A stretch of DNA of 64,000 nt from contig JAACJM010000229.1 in NCBI GenBank assembly GCA_013368315.1, forward strand, positions 1-64,000, given 5' to 3'. Shown one piece after another: positions 55,371-64,000 of this stretch; positions within the stretch are counted from its first letter, which is position 1; each line of letters starts with the position of its first letter. The position numbers and the translations under genes are program-made. This DNA comes from Tetrapyrgos nigripes (lineage: Eukaryota; Basidiomycota; Agaricomycetes; Agaricales; Campanellaceae). The notes beneath the pieces are model-generated. The model was given only the letters and a program-made list of their open reading frames with translations. It searched no databases and was not told the DNA's origin.

Positions 55371-56430
55371 TGTCGTCGTCTTTGGTTATAGTTGACTAGA
55401 GTTATGATGTTAATGATGTGCTAGTCGTTGATGTTGGTGCTGGTGTCGGTGTTGACGTGTCGTCTTCGTAGTACGCGTGTCCCCCGTCGTTGTCGTTGTC
55501 GTCGTCGTGGATGAGAAAAAAAGGGAATACGTCAAGCTCAAGCCTAAGATAGATACTTGAGACCGACTCCAAGTCACAGAGCAAATTCTGAAATCTTGGA
55601 CGTGAGCGGACAACGAAGGGTGGGTATCTCGGTCGACGACCGAACTAGAGAACGGCTTCACTGTTTAGGGGTTCAGGAAGAAGAAGAGAGCCGGCAGCGT
55701 TTTTTTTAAAGTACCGTCCTTCCGTGGATGTCGAGGTAAGATGAGAGCTGAAACAAGGAATGCAGGATCGTCAGCATGAGGCAACATTGAGCAGAGACTG
55801 TTTTTATTTACTGCATTCCCGCCTTCAGCGGAGAACGATGGATTTTCACCGGACATAGAGGCGATGGAAAACGGAAAATGGTATATGACTTGGAGATAGT
55901 GTTTGTGATAGTCTGAGAAGAACATAGTTCAGCGGGACTATCACGGCTAGTCTAATACATAGTTTACACTATGCTTTGCACTAAGTAGATGCATACGGCG
56001 ATACACTAATTCCCGGCGATATATGTACGTACAAGGTACAAGGTACTAGCTTCATAAGATGTTTCACTGTTAGCTAACTCTAGTTCTGACCAAGATGATG
56101 CTGACTGTTGAGAGCTAAAGGTTTACTTTCGACCAAAGTACATGTTTACAGGACTAAGGAAGAGACCCAAGGATAGATAAATCACCAGTATCAATATCAA
56201 CCCAGCCTCCTTGGATACTGCCTTCCCAGCCATGAATGCATCCCTACATCTGGAGCTAAGTAATGCAAGTTTCAAGTCAACGGCACTCCGTCCTTTGAAG
56301 TTCCCGCGGAGCGCCTTAAAAGTCGACGCTCAGACAGTCATTCCGGAGCCCATGAAACAGTTATTTCTCTGCGGAAGAATGGGTAAATATGGGAAGTAGC
56401 AAAAGACGATTTACGTTCACTCACCGTGGC
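55371..56430. other. intergenic region with trinucleotide repeats
   Basis: The first ~150 bp hold GTT/GTC-type trinucleotide tracts near 55425-55510. After that no gene or repeat is recognised. Frames at 55665-55925 and 56211-56399 lack features. Confidence 0.4.
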
Positions 56431-57251
56431 CAGTGACTCAGCGTAGCGGCGGAGTCTAGCTGTTTGGGACAACAAAGCTTTCGCCTTGATGCCAGACATG
56501 ACAATGACCTCTTAACTTCACGCATATACAAGTCCTCTGCCATAGTCCTGGGTAAAAAGCTGCTCTGTCCCTTCCCAAAGTACTGCTTGAACCCGAAAAG
56601 TAACTGGATTGGAAGTGTCCAGAGCACAGTGCAAAGTTGCTTGGAAGTCTGTCTATGACCAGCGTCCTGCTCATCTTGTGGTTCTCGTAAGGGTCTTCAG
56701 CCATCCTTGCCTTTAAGGTTCCTCTCGGGCTTGCTCCATTAGTTTCCGACGTTTTTCAGTTTCACGATGGAAATCTTCTGTTTCCTCCGATGGAGACAAG
56801 AAAAACATGTCTTCCGTGTCGAAAAGAAGGTCGGACCACCCGGACGACGAATTTGGCCGGGGTATGGCATGTTGACGAAGGTAGGGTGTCCTGTAAAAGC
56901 CGTACATCGTATCTGTAAAGTAGACATTAAAATACGAAAGATAACAAGACAGAGAAACAGAGGTCAATGCTTCCTATACAGTTGTGAGGGAGTATTTCGT
57001 CGCAGAAAGCTTTCCACGTCGCAGTCCATGAAATGAAGAAAAACACCTTTCATTAGAGCCTAAGACATGAAACAATCGTACCTATCTACCCATATTCCCT
57101 CGGAAGTCGAGGTAGAAGGCCAGGCACCGTCCTCGTCCTCATCGTCAGGAAATCCACGAGGAACGACAGCGTCGCATCCCCATCTTATAAGCCCACTCCC
57201 AGTCTCCCATTCACCCTCAGTATCCTTCCTTTTGACTTCTAGAGATTGCAC
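56431..57251 (-). pseudogene. broken conserved hypothetical gene
   Basis: On the minus strand, a first exon encodes SGLIRWGCDAVVPRGFPDDE followed by DEDGAWPSTSTSEGIWVDR. It is joined by an intron (GTACGA...TTTACAG, to about 56915) to YDVRLLQDTLPSS. The reading then shifts frame to RPNSSSGWSDLLFDTEDMFF and LSPSEETEDFHRETEKRRKL and meets TAA at 56713-56715. Beyond, further helical-looking sequence is out of frame. The acidic W-S-D-L...D-T-E-D...S-P region followed by a charged coiled coil looks like a real conserved protein, but I cannot name the family. The frameshift marks it as decayed. Confidence 0.4.
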
Positions 57252-57580
57252 AGCAGCGTGTCCTTTAGGTCAACGTATCACTTCTGCTTCATGCGGCTGG
57301 ACAAAAGGGACTGGATCTGGCGGAAAAAAACGGTCTCCTCCTCGTGTATTTTGTTCTGACTGCTGCTTGGTTCATTTCTGTATCACTGAGTCGGTTTTTG
57401 TTGGAATGTTTGCGTTTTTGTGAAGACACGATGTGAGTAGAAAATAAAGAGAGGTTTGTCAGCTTCCACCACTTTCCATGCCTCCAGGACTTCGACTATG
57501 TCATAGATAGGATTATATGGGTCTCTAGTGAGTCATTTCCGGGTTTAACGCTTATTGGAGTTTGCACCAATATTATCACC
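57252..57580. promoter_or_regulatory. divergent upstream region before the SDR
   Basis: About 330 bp with no gene. It contains the SDR promoter; no distinct TATA box is visible. Confidence 0.35.
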
Positions 57581-58668
57581 ATGACCTCCCCAGTTGTCCT
57601 CATCACAGGCTGCTCGACAGGATTTGGACGCTCTCTGGCTCTAGAAGCTCTCTCTCGTGGACTGCGCGTTATCGCAACAGCGCGTCGTCTGTCTGCTCTG
57701 GATGAACTTCGGGATAAAGGCGCCAAAGTCTTCACACTTGATGTTACGTCCGAGCCGGAAGCTCTCAAAGACTTTGCCAAAGAAGCTATTGCTGCTTTGT
57801 GAGTCTCTAATATGTATTGTTTATCATGAAGATAACTAACATAGACACCAGTGGTCAGATCGATGTCCTGGTCAACAATGCGGGATACCTGTTGGGCGGA
57901 GCCATTGAGGAGAATACGTTAGTCCTCCTTGTCGTCCAACGTATTCATTCCTGACCTTTTCCCTGCAGACCTGAAGAAATCGCAGCCCAATTCAACACCA
58001 ACTTCTTCAGTGTCATCAACCTTACCTGTGCCTTCCTTCCTCATTTTCGCGAACGTCGATCGGGCACTATCATCAATATCAGTTCACAAGGTTCTCTTCT
58101 TGCACTCTCTGGTGGAGGAATCTATGGCGCATCGAAAGCTGCGTTGGAATGTACGTGTAGCCTTTCTTGATTATTGTGACGCTGGCCCTCATTTTACTAC
58201 TACTACAGGTATCACAGAAGTATGGTCAAAAGAACTAGCACCATTCAATATACGCGCTACATCTATCATTCTCGGTGCTTTCCGTACAGCAGTTGCTGGG
58301 TCCGGCACGATGAAGCCAGAGGCAGGAGAGGTATGTGCTCATGCAGAGCTTGTGGCGTGATGCTGACAACCTTCAAGATCGCAGGCTACGACGAAGCCCA
58401 TGAATTCCTCAAAGTCTTTCAAGAGCGTTCCGGGAAAGAGCTCGGAGATCCTGATAAGGCGGCGAAAAAAGTCCTGGATCTCGTTACTCCAAGCTCAGAA
58501 TTGAGCGCTAGACCTTTGCCGCCGAGACTGGTTATGGGAGAGGATGCGGTGGAGTTCTCAACGAAGATTCTGAAGAGTAGGTTGAAGGATGTGGAGGAAT
58601 GGAAACAATTTGGTATGGGGACGAATGCTGAGGGTCCTCTTTATGAAAGAAGTACGGGCAAATTTTGA
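57581..58668 (+). CDS. short-chain dehydrogenase/reductase (classical SDR)
   Basis: Spliced product of about 280 residues. The NAD(P)-binding glycine motif VVLITGCSTGFGRSLALEAL has an Arg pair following (ATARR), which suggests NADP(H). LDVTSE, VLVNNAGYLLGG, INISSQGSLLALSGG, and the catalytic Tyr-Lys in IYGASKAALE follow, then KELAPFNIRATSIILGAFRTAV and a C-terminal GMGTNAEGPLYERSTGKF, TGA at 58666-58668. Four short introns are consistent. It would interconvert an alcohol and ketone in the cytosol. If part of the pathway, it could supply the ketone needed by the Baeyer-Villiger enzyme. It is followed immediately by a decayed duplicate of itself. Confidence 0.9.
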
Positions 58669-58923
58669 AAAGGAGACGTCTTGAAGAAGTTTACTACATC
58701 ATTGGATTGGATTGTACCTTTACGGTGAGGACAGAATACTCAGAGCGTCACTTTGCTATTGGTTGATGATATTTTCGAACTTTGAGCCTCTTGGGCGTGT
58801 CTCAGAACTTTTTCGAGATCTGCCTTTCCACCTAATTTCCACCACTCTCCGAGGGCATGGCTCTTCGTTGTCATGCGTGGTGCATATGAAGAAGCTTGAG
58901 TCAGGCTTTCAACCATCACCACC

Positions 58924-59993
58924 ATGTCCTCCTCCCTGGTCGTCCTCATAACAGGCTGCTCGACAGGATTTGAGCGCTCTAGCTTTCAGTGCTCTTTCCC
59001 GTGGAATGCGCGTTATTGCAACAGCGCGTCGGGTATCTATTCTAGATGTCCTGAGAGATAAATATACACTGGATGTTACGGCTGTTGAAGGGGTTTGCGG
59101 ATGAAACGATCACGGTATTGTAACTTGTAAGTCGTCTAAATTGCCTACCGCTAAACTGATCATGATGTATATCATAAGTTTAGCAGTCAGGTGGATGTAC
59201 TGATCAACAATCCAGGACATCGAGTCTTGTTCGAGCTTATTAGAGTCAATGTCCATATACTATTAATTCTTACTCATTTCCTGTCTCTACTTTCTTGCCA
59301 TTATGAACAGATAGACCAGAAGAAAATCTTGCCCAGTTCAACACAAACTTCTTTGGCGCCATCAAACTCACCTGTGCCTTCAACCTTCCACATTTTCGCG
59401 AACCCAGATTGGGAAATATAATCAATGTCAGTTCAAAAGCAACTCATAATGTGCTGAGTAGTGTCGGAATCTATGGCGCAGCAAAGTCCTGTCCTTGAAA
59501 GTAAGTAATTGACCATAGCACTATTTGGCATTGCCATTCACCCTTCGAATTTGTAGTGGCACTCTAGGCCGTATCACAGAAGTTTAGTCAAAAGAGCTCA
59601 CGCCCTTCAATATACGAGCTACCTCCACTATTCTAGGTGCCTTTTGTACAGCAATAACTGGTCCCAATACTCAGAACCCTCGTGCGGGAGAGGTATACGC
59701 AACTACTTTGAATCCTTCCCAGTTTCATTACGGTTGTTATTGAGTCATGTGTAGATCGCAGGATACGTTGAAGCTCGCGAATTCTTCAAACGCTGGCAAG
59801 ATCGTTCTAGTAAAGAGCTTGAAGATCTTCATCAAGGAGCGGAGAAAGTCATGGACCTTATTGTCTCAAGCGAAGTCTTACGGCCATAGGTGAAGACGCA
59901 ATGGTTTTTATCGCAAGAATTCTTCAAAGACAATTGAAAGAAATGAACGAATGGAGAGAATTGGGGATGGGGACGAATGCAGGATATAACGGT
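58924..59993 (+). pseudogene. decayed tandem copy of the SDR
   Basis: Starts MSSSLVVLITGCSTGF, then loses frame at once. Later pieces match the intact neighbour in order: VDVLINNPGHRV, FNTNFFGAIKLTCAF, GIYGAAKS, RITEV followed by a stop, KELTPFNIRATSTILGAFCTAI, IAGYVEAREFFKRWQDRSSK and GMGTNAGYN. Several frameshifts, in-frame stops and a missing catalytic-site stretch rule out function. Gene order and intron positions mirror the intact gene. Confidence 0.85.
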
Positions 59994-60491
59994 GGACGAA
60001 TAAGGATGAGAGGAGAGAATGGAAGTGGTGAAGATGACGTGGTCGTGGAGGAGAGAAAGAAAATCAGAAGATGCGGGGGAAAATCGGAAACAATAGCATG
60101 GGAAAAAACGGGAACAACTCGTATAGCCACAAGCAGAACGTGAGTGTAAAGAACTCAGCCTCATTCTTCCAAATCTTCGTAATATCTAGCTTACTGACAC
60201 ATAATCTATTTGGACTTCTATCTAGACTACAGATGTATCTCCCTTTCGTGCACCTATCCGGTCACCTATTTGTCGAGCGGATATCTTGGTATTTTTGGCG
60301 TGATCATCTATCCATCGGACGGGTTAACTCTTCTCGTACTTCTGAGCTTCGAGGTTATAGAAATCTGATCCCCCGTCATAGACTCCAAATACATATCATA
60401 CAATCGGTGCAATGACTCTATGATTTTGGTGGACCCCGATAAAAGAATCTGTAAGGATGCCCACAATGTACACGCTTATTCTCAACTTTCC
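59994..60491. other. intergenic region, no gene seen
   Basis: About 500 bp, purine-rich at its left end, with no recognised element. It includes the promoter of the following hydrolase. Confidence 0.4.
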
Positions 60492-61906
60492 ATGTCTGAG
60501 CTCATCAAGACTATCTTCAAAGTGGACAATCGCCCAGCAGATCCACTTCAAGTACTAGCAACTCGTTATGACCCTCCTCCTGCTCTAAACTATGTTCGAC
60601 GCGACAACGGTTATACACTTGTATTTCTGCACGCTACTGGAATGCATAAGGAAACATGGGAAGTAACGATCGAACGCCTTTACAAGCTTGCAGCTTCTTC
60701 TCAAAAATTTTTCATTCAAGACATATTCTCTATCGAGTGTCCAAATCATGGAGAATCTGCAGTTTTGAACCAGGAAGCTCTCAAGAAATATTTTGAAAAT
60801 AATTGTATGTTGTGTCACGTTCATCTACATGCCGACAGGCTTTAACGGTACGGTATTTCAGGGCCTACTCGTGAATATAGCCGCGCAGCTCATGCTTTCC
60901 TGAACGCCGGACGTAGCAGAGGTGCTATGGTTGATTTCTCGAAGAGAACTTTGATAGGGATCGGACACAGCAGCGGCGTACCCGCACTGTAGGCCGTCAA
61001 GTTCATTCCCCCTGCAATCATGGAAAGCTAAATGTCTTCCAGGTGCCTGATGAGAGAATATAGCCCCCGTATTCAATTTAGTGCCATTATTGCCATTGAG
61101 CCAGGCCTCTCCGAGATGAAGACTCGGAACAACCCACGAGCTGACGTTGTTCGACAGGTCATGAGTGCCTGGACTTGGCTGAAAAAAGACACCTGGGCTT
61201 CCTCGGATACAGCAAGGAAAGAACTGAAGGCTTCACAGCCACAGGCGAGCTGGGATCCTCGTATCTTGAATCTATACCTTGTAAGTACAGACCTTCGTGC
61301 AAAATGGGATAGCCTTCTGATACCAGTGACTCGCTTAGAAATACGCTCTTCGGATACATCCCGCTGCAAGCTTTCCCCCACCCTTCAACTTCAATGGGTT
61401 GACCACTGCTCTGACAAAAGAGCAAGAAGCTGTGAGTCTTGTCCAATAGTTATCCGTGTACCATTGACTCAAATGATTTCAATTAGGCTTCGTACCGTAG
61501 CGATGACCTTCTCGACCTTGGACTTGAGGCTTATTCAATCATTACTCGTGAAATCCCTGTCCACGTAGTTTGGGCAACAATGAGTGAAGTAGCGTATGTG
61601 CCTTGATTTGTAAATTGATTGTCATAGCATCACTGAGAGCCTCCCAAGACCACCAGTCCTACAGGAAGTGCTTGAAGATCGATCTTTGGGCAGATGTCCT
61701 GCGTCTGTTACTCGGATTGAAGGTGCTGGACATCTGGTAAGTGTATTTTGTATACCCAATACCAATTTCAGGTTATTCATCGAAGAGTCCATCCCAACTA
61801 TAAACTCCAGATGGTACAGCAAGCGCCAGACTATGTTGCAGAGGTTCTGTCAATTCTACTTTCAAGGATTGCCTCGGACCATTCAGCTTTCTCCTCGCGA
61901 TTGTGA
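60492..61906 (+). CDS. alpha/beta hydrolase (AB-hydrolase-1/6 type)
   Basis: Six exons join without frame errors. Exon 1 encodes MSELIKTIFKVDNRP, TLVFLHATGMHKETWEVTIE (oxyanion HATG) and IECPNHGESAV. Exon 2 encodes WPTREYSRAAHAFLNAG and the nucleophile elbow LIGIGHSSGVPAL. An intron with a GTAGGC donor and CTTCCAG acceptor (about 60989-61042) removes apparent stops and joins to CLMREYSPRIQFSAIIAIEP. Later exons give KYALRIHPAASFPPPFNF, SIITREIPVHVVWA, and the catalytic His in VTRIEGAGHLV, then TGA at 61904-61906. An upstream in-frame ATG at 60420 is possible; I prefer 60492 because the conserved-looking sequence begins there. Similar hydrolases occur in fungal metabolite clusters. Substrate unknown. 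Confidence 0.8.
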
Positions 61907-62201
61907 TTCAAAGACTACCATTAGTAGTACTACATGCCTCGGAGCGAAATAAGTAATGATGAATTACTGGCAGATAATGATTATGTAGTATGCAGCCAGC
62001 TGCCACATTCAACATTGTAGACCATGTACACATTACATGAAATGACTCGGAGGGAATCATCCTTAGACTGATTTTTGGTGGCAGTGTAGATCGGAAGGAC
62101 TTTTTGTACTCTGGAACCCTATAGTAGAATCTGACTGGTGACCCACCATCCTTGTCTTCGTACTAGTAGTCAGAGACTATGGTGTCCAGGCTATCATGGC
62201 A
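61907..62201. other. intergenic region, no gene
   Basis: About 300 bp of unremarkable sequence between the hydrolase stop and the fold-back element. Confidence 0.35.
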
Positions 62202-62386
62202 GGGATGAGTGCATATTTGGACCAAATTTTTGATAAATCTCGGGTTTTTTTCCTGGCGCTGAAGCTACTCCATATAGAAGTTCGGCCTAAAAGCGGTCCC
62301 ATATGGAGCAGTCCGGCCATTCAAGTTGTGGCAATATTCGAGATTTACTCCAGTTCAAAAATGCCCGACAAAAATGCACTCATCCC
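62202..62386. repeat. ~185-bp fold-back (MITE-like) element, copy 2
   Basis: Imperfect inverted repeat: GGGATGAGTGCAT... is mirrored by ...ATGCACTCATCCC. The centre CTACTCCATAT...TCGGCCTAAAA...CCATATGGAG matches the centre of the element at 16439-16637, so both belong to one family. The arms have diverged more here. Confidence 0.6.
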
Positions 62387-62462
62387 CACCGTGTATCTGC
62401 TGTAAAAGTCACGGGGTCTCGAACTCAGCCAACTCGTATCCTTCCTCAGACTTTTTCCAGCC

Positions 62463-62910
62463 ATGTCCTCGTTCACCCTAAAAGAACATTACGAGCGTGC
62501 CAGGCAGCACCATGAGAGTCTGGTATGTTGACTTCTAATGCCTGTTTCCTGAAGCTTCTCATAAAAGACTATAGGCCAATGATCCTGTTCTAGAGGAATG
62601 TGGCCAGCAAATTGGGGATGCTATACGGGATGGACGAGCTCCTTCACTGGCAGATCTGGACCAAGTATGAAACCGAGTTTTTGGAATTGACCCCCACATT
62701 TTTGGAATCGAGACACCCCCATTTGTAAAAAATGGCCCAGCCCCTGGAGTGCGTCACCATCATCATCATCGCTATTGTCTATTGCTCATTCGGTTTGTTT
62801 TACTGTAGGTAACACCCTGGCAAGAGGGTGCTGCTCCCTGTCCTGGTCAAGTTGACCTTGACTGGATGAAACTTATGTACTGGAGGAGGAGGAGTTCATT
62901 ACAGGCGTAG
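62463..62910 (+). CDS. hypothetical small protein
   Basis: A three-exon model with good GT-AG borders encodes about 95 residues: MSSFTLKEHYERARQHHESL, ANDPVLEECGQQIGDAIRDG, RAPSLADLDQ, VTPWQEGAAPCPGQVDLDWM and a basic end before TAG at 62908-62910. It is acidic and helical in appearance, with no membrane segment. I do not recognise the family. It sits beside repeats and may be a multi-copy or element-associated gene. Confidence 0.3.
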
Positions 62911-62919
62911 GACCAAGGG

Positions 62920-63228
62920 ATGATGCACAATAACCAAGATCTTGATATCGCTTGGAGCTTCCAGTTTTCAGCGGTCAAGGATCTGCCCACTAAGGCACTC
63001 AAAGTTTTCGCAGAAGGAATCCGACTCCAGACATGGCTTATGAACAGACTTCCCTGGTACACCGTTCAGCCATCGGATGCCCCTCTGTGTCCTGCTGGGA
63101 CTACTATCTGGATCTCCTACTCCCGATACCAGGGAAAGGTTCACTGTGGATTTGTACACTGGGAGTTCACTTTCCCTTATCCTAGTGGAGAGCAGCTCAT
63201 CATCCTGCCCTTGCCATGGATGACATAG
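62920..63228 (+). CDS. hypothetical protein frame
   Basis: An open frame of 102 codons with ordinary, non-repetitive composition (SFQFSAVKDLPTKALKVFAE, TTIWISYSRYQGKVHCGFVH). It begins 10 nt after the preceding small model and might be its continuation through unrecognised splicing or a frameshift. No family is recognised. Confidence 0.3.
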   Translation: MMHNNQDLDIAWSFQFSAVKDLPTKALKVFAEGIRLQTWLMNRLPWYTVQPSDAPLCPAGTTIWISYSRYQGKVHCGFVHWEFTFPYPSGEQLIILPLPWMT

Positions 63229-63431
63229 AATTGGGTTCTTGTATTTTTAATGGAGCTTTCTTTTGGTTTGCGTGTAATTGTGGATGTACTATGAACTTTA
63301 ATTTGTGGTTAATTAGATTGATGATGTTTCACATGACCCAGTTTATTGCCTTTTCTTGAGGTACTCCCACCCTTTGTTCTGGGCTTATCTGCCGAAATCA
63401 TAACTCTTAGTGTGCAGCCAAACGGCGCAAA

Positions 63432-63976
63432 CTGACATCCAGTTTGCGTTTGGGCCTGCTGGCCTTCCCAATAATCCCAACTTGTCCATTCCTGGAAACA
63501 TGCGAATGGTCATCAGACAAAACTACACTCTGTTATAATCCCATTATGGGGATTTTAAAGTAGCAAAATATTTGTGATAGTCTAGCATGTAATTATAATA
63601 TGGCCAGCCAGATTATAAAGTCATTACCATGAGAAATAACAATTTGAGGCACTATAATATGCTAGCATCTTATAGTATGATTATAACATTGATTGTAACC
63701 CTGTTATAACATCAGGGATCTTACAATACTATTATAATATGGTTGTAACTACATTATAAACCTCATAACTATTTTGAGTGATAATAATAGTGCTGAGCGT
63801 TGGGACCTCCTTATCACTTATATCATAATTTCAATAGTGATAGTGTCTGGAACATTTTTAATAGTTGTAAGGGCATTATAACAAGGTAAAATCATTGTGC
63901 ACTTTAAAATGACACCTGTAGCACAGTACTCTGAGTCCTTAGCCAATTGCAAGACCAGACACAAACTGGACGTCAG
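63432..63976. mobile_element. 545-bp AT-rich MITE-like element
   Basis: The left end CTGACATCCAGTTTGCGTTTGG is mirrored imperfectly by CCAGACACAAACTGGACGTCAG ending at 63976. The interior is AT-rich with many TTATAAT/ATTATAA motifs in both orientations (63530-63900) and no coding capacity. No target-site duplication could be fixed. Confidence 0.5.
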
Positions 63977-64000
63977 GACCAAATCAGACCATAGTATGCA

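Noticed and set aside
60960..61045. In-frame stops as evidence that the 60.5-61.9 kb hydrolase is a pseudogene
   Set aside because: An intron with donor GTAGGC and acceptor CTTCCAG removes the stops and joins conserved sequence in frame.

Overview
The window is nuclear DNA of a filamentous fungus, most probably a mushroom-forming basidiomycete (Agaricomycetes). Most coding genes are cut by short GT-AG introns of about 50-70 nt. The gene families (basidiomycete-type P450s, a class I sesquiterpene-synthase relative, a fungal class II diterpene cyclase, C2H2 and MYND zinc-finger proteins, TOXD-like reductases) and the many short DNA transposons and fold-back repeats fit that group. The species cannot be named from the sequence.

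Layout. 1-2.4 kb: Ser/Pro-rich, low-complexity reading frames of unknown role. 2.75-3.98 kb: a C2H2 transcription factor (-). 6.0-7.9 kb: a diterpene cyclase (-) that carries only the class II (DxDD) half of the usual two-domain fungal enzyme. 8.9-11.7 kb: an acetoacetate-decarboxylase-like gene with a 6-nt exon and a dienelactone-hydrolase-like gene (both -). 11.9-14.1 kb: an MFS exporter (+) sharing a 279-bp divergent promoter with the latter. 14.4-26.3 kb: a decaying family of five TOXD-like reductase copies, invaded by a 4.4-kb long-TIR element with a nested Tc1/mariner, a PIF/Harbinger remnant and a promoter duplication. 26.5-29.5 kb: a MYND protein and a secreted alpha/beta-hydrolase-fold protein that has lost its nucleophilic serine. 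30.5-35.3 kb: P450-1 (-) and a Baeyer-Villiger-type monooxygenase (+), divergent. 35.3-43.4 kb: transposon debris around a berberine-bridge-type FAD oxidase (38.7-40.4, -). 43.4-48.5 kb: P450-2 (-) and P450-3 (+), divergent. 49.5-50.9 kb: an HSL-type esterase. 51.6-55.4 kb: a four-helix membrane protein and a microsatellite-swollen terpene-synthase homologue whose metal-binding motifs are degenerate. 56.4-57.3 kb: a broken conserved gene. 57.6-62 kb: an SDR, its dead tandem copy and an intact alpha/beta hydrolase. 62-64 kb: short hypothetical frames and MITE-like repeats.

How the genes may work together. A labdane-type cyclase, three P450s, a BVMO, a BBE-type oxidase, reductases, an SDR, esterases/hydrolases, an exporter and a C2H2 regulator in about 60 kb look like a terpenoid biosynthetic gene cluster. 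The cyclase would make a bicyclic diphosphate and the oxygenases would decorate it. The odd features are that no class I terpene synthase domain accompanies the cyclase, that the only class I homologue present looks catalytically impaired, and that mobile DNA has eroded the reductase section. No GGPP synthase or PKS is visible. The cluster hypothesis is inference; the individual gene families are read from motifs.
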